From: Candidatus Pelagibacter sp. IMCC9063
GTDB lineage: Bacteria > Pseudomonadota > Alphaproteobacteria > Pelagibacterales > Pelagibacteraceae
NCBI RefSeq assembly: GCF_000195085.1
Contig: NC_015380.1
Location: forward strand, 730,001-794,000
DNA: 64,000 bases
Direction: 5' to 3'
The notes below the pieces were generated by a model that saw only the letters and a program-made list of their open reading frames with translations, made no database searches and was not told the DNA's origin. The translations under genes and the position numbers were made by a program. Positions 27,147-35,985 of the stretch are shown here, piece by piece (positions within the stretch are counted from its first letter, which is position 1; each line of letters opens with the position of its first letter).

Positions 27147-27542
27147 ATGAAAATAAAAACTATTAAGTCTTTAGTAGATGAGGCTATGCAAATTGTCACT
27201 ACAATTGAGCCTAAAGAAGCCAAGACCTTATTGGAATTGGATAATCATTTGTTAATCGATATAAGAGATATTAGGGAATTGTGGAAATCAGGAACCGTTA
27301 AAGGAGCAAGGCACATACCTAGAGGTATGTTGGAATTTTGGCTAGATCCTGAAAGTCCCTATTTTAAATCTGACTTAAAAGTTGAGATGGTTAAAATTTT
27401 ATATTGTGCTTCTAATTGGAGGAGTGCACTCGCATCCAAGGCCTTGATGGAAATGGGCTTTACTAACGTAATGCATGTTAATGGAGGGTTTCAATCATTG
27501 ATAGATACTGGATTTTCTATACAAAAAGTAGAGCAAAAATGA
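27147..27542 (+). CDS. Rhodanese-like domain protein
   Basis: A 131-residue single rhodanese domain. LLIDIRDIRELWKSGTVKGARHIPRG is the N-terminal half, and the active-site loop ILYCASNWRSALAS retains the catalytic Cys that carries persulfide. It could transfer sulfur or act in redox signalling. It lies 50 bases after serB and 77 bases before amtB with no close partner. Confidence 0.87.
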   Translation: MKIKTIKSLVDEAMQIVTTIEPKEAKTLLELDNHLLIDIRDIRELWKSGTVKGARHIPRGMLEFWLDPESPYFKSDLKVEMVKILYCASNWRSALASKALMEMGFTNVMHVNGGFQSLIDTGFSIQKVEQK

Positions 27543-27619
27543 CATCCATTATACCAGTGCATAAAAGATATGCGTATTTAACATAACTAAACTTCATTCA
27601 ACAGCTTAGTTTACTTCTT

Positions 27620-28825
27620 ATGAGTAACGCAAATACAGCATGGATTTTAACATCAACGGCTTTAGTCTTATTTATGACTTTGCCAGGCCTTGCTTTGTTT
27701 TATGCTGGACTAGTTAGATCTAAAAATACTATCTCAGTTTTGGCCCAATGTTTAGTCATTGCTGTCTTGGCTTCGGTTGTTTGGTTTGTATTAGGTTACT
27801 CTCTTTCTTTTAGTGGAGAAGGTTCTTACATTGGAAATTTAGATAAAATTTTTCTAAAAACAGTTAATTTAAAAAGTTTGTCTGGAGATATTCCAGAAAC
27901 AGTTTTCGTTATGTTTCAAATGACTTTTGCAATAATTACCCCGGCTCTAATTGTTGGAGCGTTTGTCGAAAGAATGAAATTTTCTGCAGTTGTTTTATTT
28001 ACGGTTCTTTGGCTAATCTTGGTATACGCACCTGCAACTCACTGGGTTTGGGGTGGTGGATGGCTAGCAAAAATGGGTGTATTCGATTTTGCAGGAGGGC
28101 TAGTAGTCCATACTACCGCTGGAGTGTCTGCTTTGGTCATTGCATATTCTTTAGGATCTAGAAAAGACTTTCCCAAAAATTTTAATCCTCCTCACAGCCC
28201 TGTATTAGCGATGATTGGAGCCTGTATGCTTTGGGTTGGCTGGTTTGGATTTAATGCTGGATCAGCTTTAGCAGCAAATGAAAACGCTGGAATGGCAATG
28301 TTAGTTACTCATATTTCTGCAGCTACGGCAACTATTACTTGGATGTTTATCGATTGGATTAAAAATGGAAAACCAGGTTTGGTAGGAATGATCACAGGAA
28401 TGATTGCGGGACTTGCAACTATAACTCCGGCATCAGGATTTGTTGGACCAATGGGTGCAATTATCTTAGGAATTTTAGCTGGAAGCATTTGTTATTATTG
28501 CGTTGGGTTTGTTAAGTTAAAACTTCATATCGATGATTCCTTGGATGTCTTTGCAGTTCACGGTGTGGGTGGCATAATAGGTACCTTGTTAGCAGGAATT
28601 TTAGCTACTGATTTTTTTGGAGGAGTAGGTTTGGAAAAATCTGCCTTAGAACAAACTATGATACAGGTAATTGGAATATTAACTGTAGCTCTTCTGTCAT
28701 TTGTTGGAACTGTAATTATTATAAAAATTATCAAATTAACAACTGGGTTAAGAGTTTCAGAAGATGAAGAAACAGGAGAGGGCCTTGATTTTGGAAGTCA
28801 TGGCGAAAGTAGTTACAACTTATAA
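27620..28825 (+). CDS. amtB: Ammonium transporter
   Basis: A 401-residue Amt/MEP/Rh channel with about eleven helices. The pore twin-histidine residues are in GGLVVHTTAG and DVFAVHGVGG, and the family signature is in FAGGLVVHTTAGVSALVIAYSLG. It takes up ammonium. There is no glnK next to it, unlike most bacteria; the only PII gene in the window is glnB at 20 kb. The C-terminal cytoplasmic tail (GLRVSEDEETGEGLDFGSHG) keeps the PII-contact pattern. Confidence 0.94.
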   Translation: MSNANTAWILTSTALVLFMTLPGLALFYAGLVRSKNTISVLAQCLVIAVLASVVWFVLGYSLSFSGEGSYIGNLDKIFLKTVNLKSLSGDIPETVFVMFQMTFAIITPALIVGAFVERMKFSAVVLFTVLWLILVYAPATHWVWGGGWLAKMGVFDFAGGLVVHTTAGVSALVIAYSLGSRKDFPKNFNPPHSPVLAMIGACMLWVGWFGFNAGSALAANENAGMAMLVTHISAATATITWMFIDWIKNGKPGLVGMITGMIAGLATITPASGFVGPMGAIILGILAGSICYYCVGFVKLKLHIDDSLDVFAVHGVGGIIGTLLAGILATDFFGGVGLEKSALEQTMIQVIGILTVALLSFVGTVIIIKIIKLTTGLRVSEDEETGEGLDFGSHGESSYNL

Positions 28826-28957
28826 TTGTACATATTTTTTTTGTTATTTTAATTTACTTACAAAATTATAAAATAAATTATTTTAAATCTCAGTTTGACA
28901 GTAAACAATTTTTATTGTTAAATAATTAAAATCATAACTTCAAGGGGAGAGCTGAAA

Positions 28958-30505
28958 ATGAGCACAGAATCAAAAATAAATATTTCAAAAACATTAGATA
29001 CGTCTCACTTAAAAGTTAAATTTCCTTTTAAAGAAAAATATGGAAATTTTATAGGTGGAAAATTTGTTAAACCAAAGTCTGGTAAATACTTTGACAATGT
29101 AAGCCCAATTAATAATGAAGTAATATGTTCTATAGCAAGATCTGATGCAAGTGATGTTGAAGCTGCATTAGACTCTGCACATGCTGCTTTTCCTGCTTGG
29201 GGAGTTACATCAATAACTGAAAGATCAAATCTACTACTTAAGATAGCCGACGTTATTGAAAAAAATTTAGAACTATTGGCTACAGCTGAATGTTTGGATA
29301 ACGGAAAGCCAATTAGAGAATGTATGGCAGCTGATTTACCGTTAGTTGTTGACCACTGGAGATATTTTGCTGGAGTTATTAGAGCTGAAGAAGGCTCTGT
29401 TTCAGAGATAAGTAATAGTGAATATTCTTATCATATCCCTGAGCCACTTGGTGTAGTTGCTCAAATTATACCTTGGAATTTTCCATTATTAATGGCCACA
29501 TGGAAGCTTGCACCAGCACTAGCTGCTGGAAATTGTGTTATATTGAAGCCAGCTGAACAGACACCAGCATCCATCTTACTTTTAATGGAATTGATTGGAG
29601 ATATATTACCTCCAGGAGTTCTTAATGTTGTAAGTGGTTTTGGTCTTGAAGCAGGGAAGCCTTTAGCATCTTCTAAAAGAATTAGAAAGATTGCTTTTAC
29701 AGGTGAAACTACAACTGGACGTTTGATTATGCAGTACGCATCACAAAACTTAATTCCAATAACTTTAGAATTAGGTGGAAAATCTCCAAATGTTTTCTTT
29801 GAGGATGTTATGGATCAAGATGACGACTTCTTTGATAAATGTCTTGAAGGTTTTACAATGTTTGCTCTTAATCAGGGTGAAGTTTGTACTTGCCCTAGTA
29901 GAGTACTAATTCAAGAATCTATCTATGATAAATTTATAAAGAGAGCCATAGAAAGAACAAAAGCTGTTACGCAAGATAACCCTTTAAAAATGGAAACCAT
30001 GATCGGTGCTCAAGTATCGCTAGAGCAAATGGAAAAAATAAAATCTTACTTAGATTTAGGTAAGAAAGAGGGCGCCAAAGTTCTATGTGGAGGAGGTGTT
30101 GCAAAATTAAATAGTGGTCTAGAAAAAGGAAATTATATACAACCAACTATTTTTGAAGGTAATAATTCAATGAGAGTATTTCAGGAAGAAATTTTTGGTC
30201 CTGTTGTATCAGTCACCACATTTAAAGACGAGGCGGAAGCATTAAGTATAGCGAATGACACTCTTTATGGTTTAGGTGCTGGAGTTTGGACTCGAAATGG
30301 AAATATCGCATATAGAATGGGAAGGGGTATTCAGGCCGGAAGAGTATGGACTAACTGTTACCATGCTTACCCAGCTCACGCAGCTTTTGGAGGTTATAAG
30401 CAGTCTGGAATTGGAAGAGAAACTCATAAAATGATGCTAAATCATTATAGGCAAGTCAAGAATTTGCACGTGTCTTATAGTGAAAAAAAATTAGGATTCT
30501 TTTAA
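28958..30505 (+). CDS. NAD-dependent aldehyde dehydrogenase (ExaC/AldB-like)
   Basis: A 515-residue aldehyde dehydrogenase with catalytic Cys310 in [11 protein letters not shown], general base Glu in [11 protein letters not shown] and [20 protein letters not shown] near residue 170. The CTC arrangement matches acetaldehyde dehydrogenases linked to alcohol oxidation. A strong GGGGAG site precedes the ATG. A DUF779 gene follows 45 bases later, a known companion of this enzyme type. Confidence 0.92.
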   Translation: MSTESKINISKTLDTSHLKVKFPFKEKYGNFIGGKFVKPKSGKYFDNVSPINNEVICSIARSDASDVEAALDSAHAAFPAWGVTSITERSNLLLKIADVIEKNLELLATAECLDNGKPIRECMAADLPLVVDHWRYFAGVIRAEEGSVSEISNSEYSYHIPEPLGVVAQIIPWNFPLLMATWKLAPALAAGNCVILKPAEQTPASILLLMELIGDILPPGVLNVVSGFGLEAGKPLASSKRIRKIAFTGETTTGRLIMQYASQNLIPITLELGGKSPNVFFEDVMDQDDDFFDKCLEGFTMFALNQGEVCTCPSRVLIQESIYDKFIKRAIERTKAVTQDNPLKMETMIGAQVSLEQMEKIKSYLDLGKKEGAKVLCGGGVAKLNSGLEKGNYIQPTIFEGNNSMRVFQEEIFGPVVSVTTFKDEAEALSIANDTLYGLGAGVWTRNGNIAYRMGRGIQAGRVWTNCYHAYPAHAAFGGYKQSGIGRETHKMMLNHYRQVKNLHVSYSEKKLGFF

Positions 30506-30550
30506 ACAATTTATTACAATGGTCTATAATTAAATATAGGCCATAAAAAA

Positions 30551-30886
30551 ATGAAAGTTTCTGCTACCAGCTCTGCACTTCAGCTAATTCAAGAATTAAA
30601 AAAAGATCATGGAAATGATCTTTTATTTCATCAATCAGGTGGTTGCTGCGATGGTAGCGCCCCAATGTGTTACCCTTCCAAAGAATTTCTGGTAGGAGAT
30701 CAGGATGTTTTATTAGGAGAGATTGGTGGGATTCCATTTTATATCAGCGAAACCCAACATGAGGCATGGAAAAATACAGATCTAATTATTGATTGTATTA
30801 AAGGTATGGGTGGTATGTTTTCGCTAGATAATGGAACTGGAAAAAGATTTTTAACCAGATCTGAAATTTGTGAAGTTAAAAAATAA
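30551..30886 (+). CDS. DUF779 family protein
   Basis: A 111-residue protein with LLFHQSGGCCDGSAPMCY near residue 26 and IPFYISETQHEAW near 64, the DUF779 pattern. Three clustered cysteines suggest metal binding. The family is commonly found beside ExaC-type aldehyde dehydrogenases, as here, but its function is not established. It meets the convergent isomerase gene with no gap. Confidence 0.88.
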   Translation: MKVSATSSALQLIQELKKDHGNDLLFHQSGGCCDGSAPMCYPSKEFLVGDQDVLLGEIGGIPFYISETQHEAWKNTDLIIDCIKGMGGMFSLDNGTGKRFLTRSEICEVKK

Positions 30887-31477
30887 TTATTTTTTAGCTT
30901 CTTTAAAAACAAATTCTAACCTATCCTGACCCCAAAACATTTTTTCATTCACAAGGAATGTAGGAGCCCCAAAAATCCCTTTTTTAAACGCGGTATCCGT
31001 TCTATCTTTTAATTCATCTTTAATTGTTGGGTCTGATAATTTTTTTGCAAAATCACTATAATTAATATCCATATTTTTTAAAAATTTTTCAAAAATTTTT
31101 TCATCATTTAAGTTTAAAGAATCTACCCACGCTGCAATAAAGAATTTATCAATGTAATTTTGAAAATAGTCATTTTGCCCAGCAACAATAGCACCACGCA
31201 TAATTTGAATAGTCTTAATAGGAAAATATCTATTAAATTGATATTTGATTTTATATTTATCTGCAAATAATTTTAAATCTTTGATTAAATACTTTCCTCT
31301 CAAAGGATTGAGACCTGGGGCTGTGATATCAGCAAGCCTATGTAAGCCTCCTAGAAAAATAGGCATATAATTTATCTTTTCACCAGTTTCTTTTTCGTAT
31401 TTTCTTATTTGGGTGTGAGCCAAATAAGAGTAGGGACTACTGATATCGAAATAAAAATCAATTTTTTTATTAGCCAT
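30887..31477 (-). CDS. 2-hydroxychromene-2-carboxylate isomerase / DsbA-like family
   Basis: A 196-residue thioredoxin-fold protein of the GST-kappa/DsbA group. FYFDISSPYSYLAHTQI holds the catalytic Ser in place of the CxxC of DsbA, and GIFGAPTFLVNEKMFWGQDRL near the end is the cis-Pro and C-terminal signature. Characterised members use glutathione in naphthalene breakdown; in oligotrophs the role is probably a general glutathione-dependent isomerase or reductase. Its start overlaps the stop of the upstream membrane-protein gene by one base. Confidence 0.87.
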   Translation of the reverse strand: MANKKIDFYFDISSPYSYLAHTQIRKYEKETGEKINYMPIFLGGLHRLADITAPGLNPLRGKYLIKDLKLFADKYKIKYQFNRYFPIKTIQIMRGAIVAGQNDYFQNYIDKFFIAAWVDSLNLNDEKIFEKFLKNMDINYSDFAKKLSDPTIKDELKDRTDTAFKKGIFGAPTFLVNEKMFWGQDRLEFVFKEAKK

Positions 31478-31971
31478 TAATCATGAATCCTAATTTTTTG
31501 AATAATGATGAGCCTAACAAACAAATACAAAAATAAGCCCAACGGCCCTGTAAAGTAAGTTAAAACCAAAGGTAAGGCAGCTACGTACTTATGAATCCCA
31601 TTTCTTAATGCATCTTTTGCAATCCATGTTCCTACAAAAATACTAATAGTTAAAAAATGTATCCAAAAAATTAATAAAAATATTTTATTAGCGAATAAAG
31701 AAGAGAGCTGATCTATTCCAAGATATAAAGAAAAATTATTGAGAGCGATACTTGCTGCTTCTTCAGCAAATATTCCACCATTGTAAAATTGTTGATACAA
31801 AAGGTACCCGTACGTGCAGGCAAAAATTGCCGGAAGTGCAATAGTATTAATTATAATGTTAGTAAATTTAGAATTAGGAGCGACTAAGAGCATGACCCAC
31901 AAAGGGATAACTGCATAATTAGACACAAGATAAATTGTTTCTAAGGTAAAAAATTCTTTGATAGTTTCCAT
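31477..31971 (-). CDS. ABA4-like (DUF4281) membrane protein
   Basis: A 164-residue protein with four hydrophobic segments. The pattern FVGTWIAKDALRN followed by LPLVLTYFTGPLGLFLYLFVR matches the ABA4-like family. The plant member is needed for neoxanthin synthesis; bacterial members have no assigned reaction. It is translationally coupled with the isomerase gene downstream. Carotenoid or lipid modification is a guess from the family only. Confidence 0.75.
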   Translation of the reverse strand: METIKEFFTLETIYLVSNYAVIPLWVMLLVAPNSKFTNIIINTIALPAIFACTYGYLLYQQFYNGGIFAEEAASIALNNFSLYLGIDQLSSLFANKIFLLIFWIHFLTISIFVGTWIAKDALRNGIHKYVAALPLVLTYFTGPLGLFLYLFVRLIIIQKIRIHD

Positions 31972-31997
31972 GTTATGATAGGTAAATATTATTATAT

Positions 31998-32558
31998 ATG
32001 AATTATTACAAATCTAGCAAGAAAAGTTATGAAACAGACGAGGAAATTAAAGAGCTTGCACTTAATTATCTAGACAAGTACCAACCTTCTAAAAAAGACT
32101 TGCGGCTATATTTGTTTAGAAAAGTTCTTTCAGACGATCAGGGTAGTGCTAATAAATCCATCATTTTAGAACAGATTGATAAAGTTATTAATAATATAGA
32201 GCAATTAGGCCTCATTAATGACGATCTTTATTCAGAAATGAAATCTAAAAATTTTTTAAAGAGGGGATATTCCCTTAACAAAATAAAAATGACCTTGTCT
32301 CAAAAGGGAATTGATAGTGAGTTATTAAAAAGGACTATTGAAAATATTAAAAATGATAATGAGGATCCTGATTTTTACTCTGCAATTAAAATATGTAAAA
32401 GAAGAAGGATAGGACCTTATCGGCCAGATGCAAATAAAGAAATGTTTTTGAAAAAAGACATTGGAGTATTGGCTAGAGCAGGTTTTTCTTACGACACTTC
32501 TATGGAAGTCTTGAATATAGATAAAAAAGAATTAAAAATTTTAGAGAAAAAACTATAG
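31998..32558 (+). CDS. recX: RecX family regulatory protein
   Basis: A 186-residue, highly charged helical protein with repeated three-helix units. LALNYLDKYQPSKKDLRLYLFRK opens the first, and IEQLGLINDDLYSEMKSKNFLKRGYSLNKIKM the second. This is the RecX pattern. RecX limits RecA filament growth. It stands alone between a divergent ABA4-like gene and a convergent small gene; no recA is near. Confidence 0.78.
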   Translation: MNYYKSSKKSYETDEEIKELALNYLDKYQPSKKDLRLYLFRKVLSDDQGSANKSIILEQIDKVINNIEQLGLINDDLYSEMKSKNFLKRGYSLNKIKMTLSQKGIDSELLKRTIENIKNDNEDPDFYSAIKICKRRRIGPYRPDANKEMFLKKDIGVLARAGFSYDTSMEVLNIDKKELKILEKKL

Positions 32559-32696
32559 TTTTTTATTTTTCTTTTTTTTCTTTTCTTCTTCTACTAAATA
32601 ATCCACATACCTCTTTAATTTTTGACGAACAAAGCTAAAAAGCAAAATTCCAAAGATAGAGACAGATACGATAATGATAAGAACTTTTTGTAACAT
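32553..32696 (-). CDS. Small single-helix membrane protein
   Basis: A 47-codon frame, ATG at 32696 and TAG at 32553, encoding a hydrophobic N-terminal helix (VLIIIVSVSIFGILLFSFV) followed by a very basic tail ending in KKKKKNKKL. It starts 2 bases after the cysQ stop, so it would be cotranscribed. Its end overlaps recX by 6 bases tail-to-tail. I do not recognise the family. The call rests on operon position and membrane-like composition. Confidence 0.5.
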   Translation of the reverse strand: MLQKVLIIIVSVSIFGILLFSFVRQKLKRYVDYLVEEEKKKKKNKKL

Positions 32697-32698
32697 AA

Positions 32699-33478
32699 TT
32701 AAATATTTTTACTTCTCCTAACAAGTAAAGAGGGGTTGTAAAAACGAGGCTTTCCATAAACAATGGTTTTATGTTGATGGGTTGAAACAACTGCACCAGC
32801 ATGCTCTGCTAGCGCATGACCTGCTGCTATATCCCACTCTTTAGCTCGAGGTCTAGCGGCATAAATATCAAATTCTCCAGAAGCAATTAAACAAAATTTG
32901 TAAGAACTTCCAACATCTAAAAAAGTAGTGGCTTTATGTTTTGTTAGTATTTTTTTGATTATCTTAGAGGGCTTGGATGAGTTCATTAATGCAGCTACAG
33001 CATTCTTTTTTATTAAATTACATTGGAGTTTAATCTTTTTGTTATTTTTAATTTCATAAGCATGCCCTTTGCCATAGGAATAAAATAATCTTTTCTTTTT
33101 AGGTGCAAATACAATTCCTATAACTGGTTTCCTGTTTACAATTAACGCCGCATTTAAAGTATATTCATCTTTATTTTTTATGTAAGAGCTTGTTCCATCG
33201 ATAGGATCAATTAACCAAAAGGTTGTTCGTATACCTACTTTATTATTTTCAACAGTCTCTTCAGAGACAATTTCAATATCAGGAGTAATCAATCTAATGG
33301 CATCTTGTAAAATTTTATCTACAGCAAGATCTCCATTGGAAACAGGTGTTTGGTCTGATTTGATAAATATTTTTAATTTTTTACCTGATAGTTCAATAGA
33401 TTTTTTTCCTGCTTTAACAAAGAAAGGTAATAGTTTTTTTACGATAGTTGGGTAGTTTTTTTTACTCAGCTTTTTCAT
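32699..33478 (-). CDS. cysQ: 3'(2'),5'-bisphosphate nucleotidase CysQ / inositol monophosphatase family
   Basis: A 259-residue Mg-dependent phosphatase. IVSEETVENN holds the Glu of the metal site, WLIDPIDGTSSYIKN the DPIDGT motif and EWDIAAGHALAEHAGA the C-terminal motif. CysQ removes the 3' phosphate of PAP formed in sulfate assimilation. Other members of the family hydrolyse inositol phosphates. Its start lies inside the end of the upstream DUF3553 gene (17-base overlap). Confidence 0.87.
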   Translation of the reverse strand: MKKLSKKNYPTIVKKLLPFFVKAGKKSIELSGKKLKIFIKSDQTPVSNGDLAVDKILQDAIRLITPDIEIVSEETVENNKVGIRTTFWLIDPIDGTSSYIKNKDEYTLNAALIVNRKPVIGIVFAPKKKRLFYSYGKGHAYEIKNNKKIKLQCNLIKKNAVAALMNSSKPSKIIKKILTKHKATTFLDVGSSYKFCLIASGEFDIYAARPRAKEWDIAAGHALAEHAGAVVSTHQHKTIVYGKPRFYNPSLLVRRSKNI

Positions 33479-33641
33479 TATATTTGTCTAGCACAATTTT
33501 ATTGGCATTGATGGTTTTTTTACCAGCATTAGTAAAATTAACAGTCACAATATTGTTAATAATGGACTGAACTTGACCTACACCCCAATCAGTATTGTTT
33601 GGGTTAACCACATAATCACCTGGATCAAAATCAAAAAACAT
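33462..33641 (-). CDS. DUF3553 family small protein
   Basis: A 59-residue protein, ATG at 33641, with the DUF3553 pattern: FDPGDYVVNPNNTDWGVGQV near the N-terminus and VNFTNAGKKTIN after it. These small beta-barrel-like domains are common in alphaproteobacteria, sometimes attached to helicases; the function is unknown. It overlaps cysQ by 17 bases, so the two are probably coupled. Confidence 0.85.
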   Translation of the reverse strand: MFFDFDPGDYVVNPNNTDWGVGQVQSIINNIVTVNFTNAGKKTINANKIVLDKYNEKAE

Positions 33642-33688
33642 TTTCTAAATATTGTTAATTTATATTAATTAAGTGATATATATCATTT

Positions 33689-34828
33689 ATGTCTTTATCA
33701 ACTCACACAAACACAAACTCAATCAATTCCTTAGGATTTGCAAAAGCACCAGAGGAGACAAAAGTGGTAGTAGCAATGTCAGGAGGGGTAGACTCTTCTA
33801 CTGTCGCTGGTTTGCTGAAAGAACAAAATTATCATGTAATTGGCATTACTCTACAATTGTATGATTATGGAAAGATTGGAAAAACTTCAGGAACATGTTG
33901 TGCTGGAAAAGATATTTACGATGCCAAAAGAGTCAGTGAGCAATTAAATATTGAGCATCATGTATTTAATTATGAAAGTTTGTTCAAAGAAGAAGTTATT
34001 GAGAAATTTGCAGATAGCTATTTGAAAGGAGAAACGCCCATTCCCTGTGTTAGTTGCAATCAAACGGTAAAGTTTAGAGATCTATTTAAATCAGCAAAAA
34101 AGTTAGGAGCAGATGCTTTAGTAACAGGTCATTATGTAAAACGTCTTGGTAATTTAAACCAATCTAAAATGTATCAACCTGTAGATGCCAATAGAGATCA
34201 GAGTTATTTCTTATTTTCTACTACGCAAGAACAGTTAGATTATTTACGCTTCCCTTTAGCAGATCTTCCTAAGCAAGAAACAAGAGATCTTGCCAAAAAA
34301 ATGAATTTATCAGTTGCGGATAAACCAGATAGCCAAGACATTTGTTTTGTTCCCAATGGTAATTACAAATCTGTAATTGAAAAGTTAAGACCCGAGTCAT
34401 ATGATCCTGGCAACATAGTTGACTTAGAAGGAAAAGTTTTAGGAAGGCACAATGGAATTATTAATTTTACTATCGGGCAAAGAAAAGGAATTAAAGTAGG
34501 TGGACAGGAGGAAGCAATCTTTGTTATTAAAATTAATCCTGAAACCAAAGATGTGATAGTAGGTTCTAGACAGGATTTGAACATTACAAAGATCCAGGTA
34601 AAAGAAATAAATTTTCTTTGTGACCCTAAAGAACTTGAGGGAAATTTTTTTATTAAAGTAAGGTCTACTGGAAGATTGTTACCATGCCGAGTGAGTGACA
34701 GCGCGACATCAGTGACTTTGCAAGCAGGAGAGTCTGGAGTTTCTCCAGGTCAAGCATGCGTATTTTATAGGAAAGATGATAAGGGGATGAGGGTATACGG
34801 CGGTGGATGGATTGTATCCACTTCTTAA
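33689..34828 (+). CDS. mnmA: tRNA-specific 2-thiouridylase MnmA
   Basis: A 379-residue ATP-pyrophosphatase-type enzyme that thiolates U34 of tRNA for Lys, Glu and Gln. The PP-loop is VVAMSGGVDSSTVAG near residue 27. The catalytic Cys residues are in IPCVSCNQTVKF and DKPDSQDICFVPNG. The C-terminal beta domains (GVSPGQACVFY) are complete. It is divergent from the DUF3553-cysQ operon, with about 47 bases between starts. Confidence 0.95.
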   Translation: MSLSTHTNTNSINSLGFAKAPEETKVVVAMSGGVDSSTVAGLLKEQNYHVIGITLQLYDYGKIGKTSGTCCAGKDIYDAKRVSEQLNIEHHVFNYESLFKEEVIEKFADSYLKGETPIPCVSCNQTVKFRDLFKSAKKLGADALVTGHYVKRLGNLNQSKMYQPVDANRDQSYFLFSTTQEQLDYLRFPLADLPKQETRDLAKKMNLSVADKPDSQDICFVPNGNYKSVIEKLRPESYDPGNIVDLEGKVLGRHNGIINFTIGQRKGIKVGGQEEAIFVIKINPETKDVIVGSRQDLNITKIQVKEINFLCDPKELEGNFFIKVRSTGRLLPCRVSDSATSVTLQAGESGVSPGQACVFYRKDDKGMRVYGGGWIVSTS

Positions 34829-34854
34829 ATAAAGAGTACTGAAAATAAAAAAAA

Positions 34855-34938
34855 CTACTTTTTCTTAGCTTTTCTTTTTGCTCTTCTTCTTTTGGAGCCC
34901 ACTTTTCTTCGGCCTCTATGTTTTTTTGGATATCCCAT
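34855..34938 (-). CDS. Possible very small basic protein
   Basis: A 27-codon frame starting MGYPKKHRGRRKVGSKRRR and continuing with Lys/Arg residues to the TAG at 34855. Fourteen of 27 residues are Lys or Arg, a composition seen in the smallest ribosomal proteins. AAAAGGG lies upstream of the ATG at a somewhat long distance. I cannot name a family with confidence. It sits in a 221-base gap between mnmA and the next gene. Confidence 0.4.
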   Translation of the reverse strand: MGYPKKHRGRRKVGSKRRRAKRKAKKK

Positions 34939-35049
34939 ATAATGCAACCCTTTTAGATTAAAAAACAATATTGTCACTAAAAATTATTAGTATCAGGGGT
35001 TGTATTGAAAGAATTTTTGTAGTCTAATTCAATATTGTAAAGAAAAATA

Positions 35050-35277
35050 ATGTCATCAATTAAAGAGCGCTTTAGTTATAAAAATCAGGAAAGTCTATAT
35101 AACAATAATATTGGCTCTTTATATCCCTCAAGGGCAATTTCTAAAAAAGCTAATATTTTTGAACTAATGGCGCAAGCCAATCTAGAGAAAAAAAGCAAAA
35201 ACAAATCTAGCATAAAATATTTTAGTATTTTTGCCGGTACAGCAGCTTCTGTAGTTTTGTTTTATTCCTTATATTAA
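35050..35277 (+). CDS. Small membrane-anchored protein of unknown function
   Basis: A 75-residue protein with a polar, Lys/Asn/Ser-rich N-terminal 55 residues and one hydrophobic C-terminal segment (YFSIFAGTAASVVLFYSLY), so it looks tail-anchored in the membrane. I do not recognise it. It is followed 11 bases later by a LysE-type exporter gene on the same strand, which supports translation in an operon. Confidence 0.55.
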   Translation: MSSIKERFSYKNQESLYNNNIGSLYPSRAISKKANIFELMAQANLEKKSKNKSSIKYFSIFAGTAASVVLFYSLY

Positions 35278-35288
35278 ATTAATTTTCC

Positions 35289-35891
35289 ATGATCAGCATT
35301 GAATTGACCGTAGCATTAATTGCATATTATTTTGTAATGTTTGTTACCCCAGGACCCAATAATATAATGCTCACCACTTCTGGAATTAAATATGGATTTA
35401 AAAGAACTATTCCACATATTTTAGGAATTCCATTAGGGCATTTTTTTCAAATTTCTTTAGTTTCTTTAGGACTTGGAACTTTGTTTCAAACTTATCCTCT
35501 TATTCAACAAACTTTAAAAATAGCAGGATGTCTGTATTTATTTTTTTTAGCTTATAAAATGTTTGGGTCTTTAAATATAAAAAAAAATACAAAAGAATCA
35601 GGAAGGCCCTTAAAATTTTATGAAGCATCTCTATTTCAAATTCTCAATCCCAAAGCTTGGGTAGTGGCAATTACGGCAGTTAGTGTTTTTTTTCCAAAAG
35701 ATGAGCATTTTGTTACAGGAATTTTTTATCTCGCATCTATTGCCCCAATTGTTTGTTTGCCCTCTATTAGTATCTGGGCATTATTTGGAAGTGGTATTCG
35801 AACCTTCGTGTCCTACCCCAGAGTGAAGCAGATCATTGAAATCGTCATGGCTTTTTTATTACTAGCTACAGGAGTCATGATTTTGATCTAA
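35289..35891 (+). CDS. LysE/RhtB family exporter
   Basis: A 200-residue, six-helix membrane protein with the RhtB signature VTPGPNNIMLTTSGIKYGFK near residue 19, PHILGIPLGHFFQ after it, and the internal QILNPKAWVVAI motif near 117. Family members export neutral amino acids and homoserine lactones. It is closely similar in pattern to the exporter at 59.2 kb. The substrate is unknown. Confidence 0.9.
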   Translation: MISIELTVALIAYYFVMFVTPGPNNIMLTTSGIKYGFKRTIPHILGIPLGHFFQISLVSLGLGTLFQTYPLIQQTLKIAGCLYLFFLAYKMFGSLNIKKNTKESGRPLKFYEASLFQILNPKAWVVAITAVSVFFPKDEHFVTGIFYLASIAPIVCLPSISIWALFGSGIRTFVSYPRVKQIIEIVMAFLLLATGVMILI

Positions 35892-35985
35892 TTAGCTTAA
35901 TAAACGAATCATTTTCTTTAATTGATTGACTTACCCTTTGTTCACTATATCAAACAGCCATTAATAGTATTTATAAAAAACCTCT

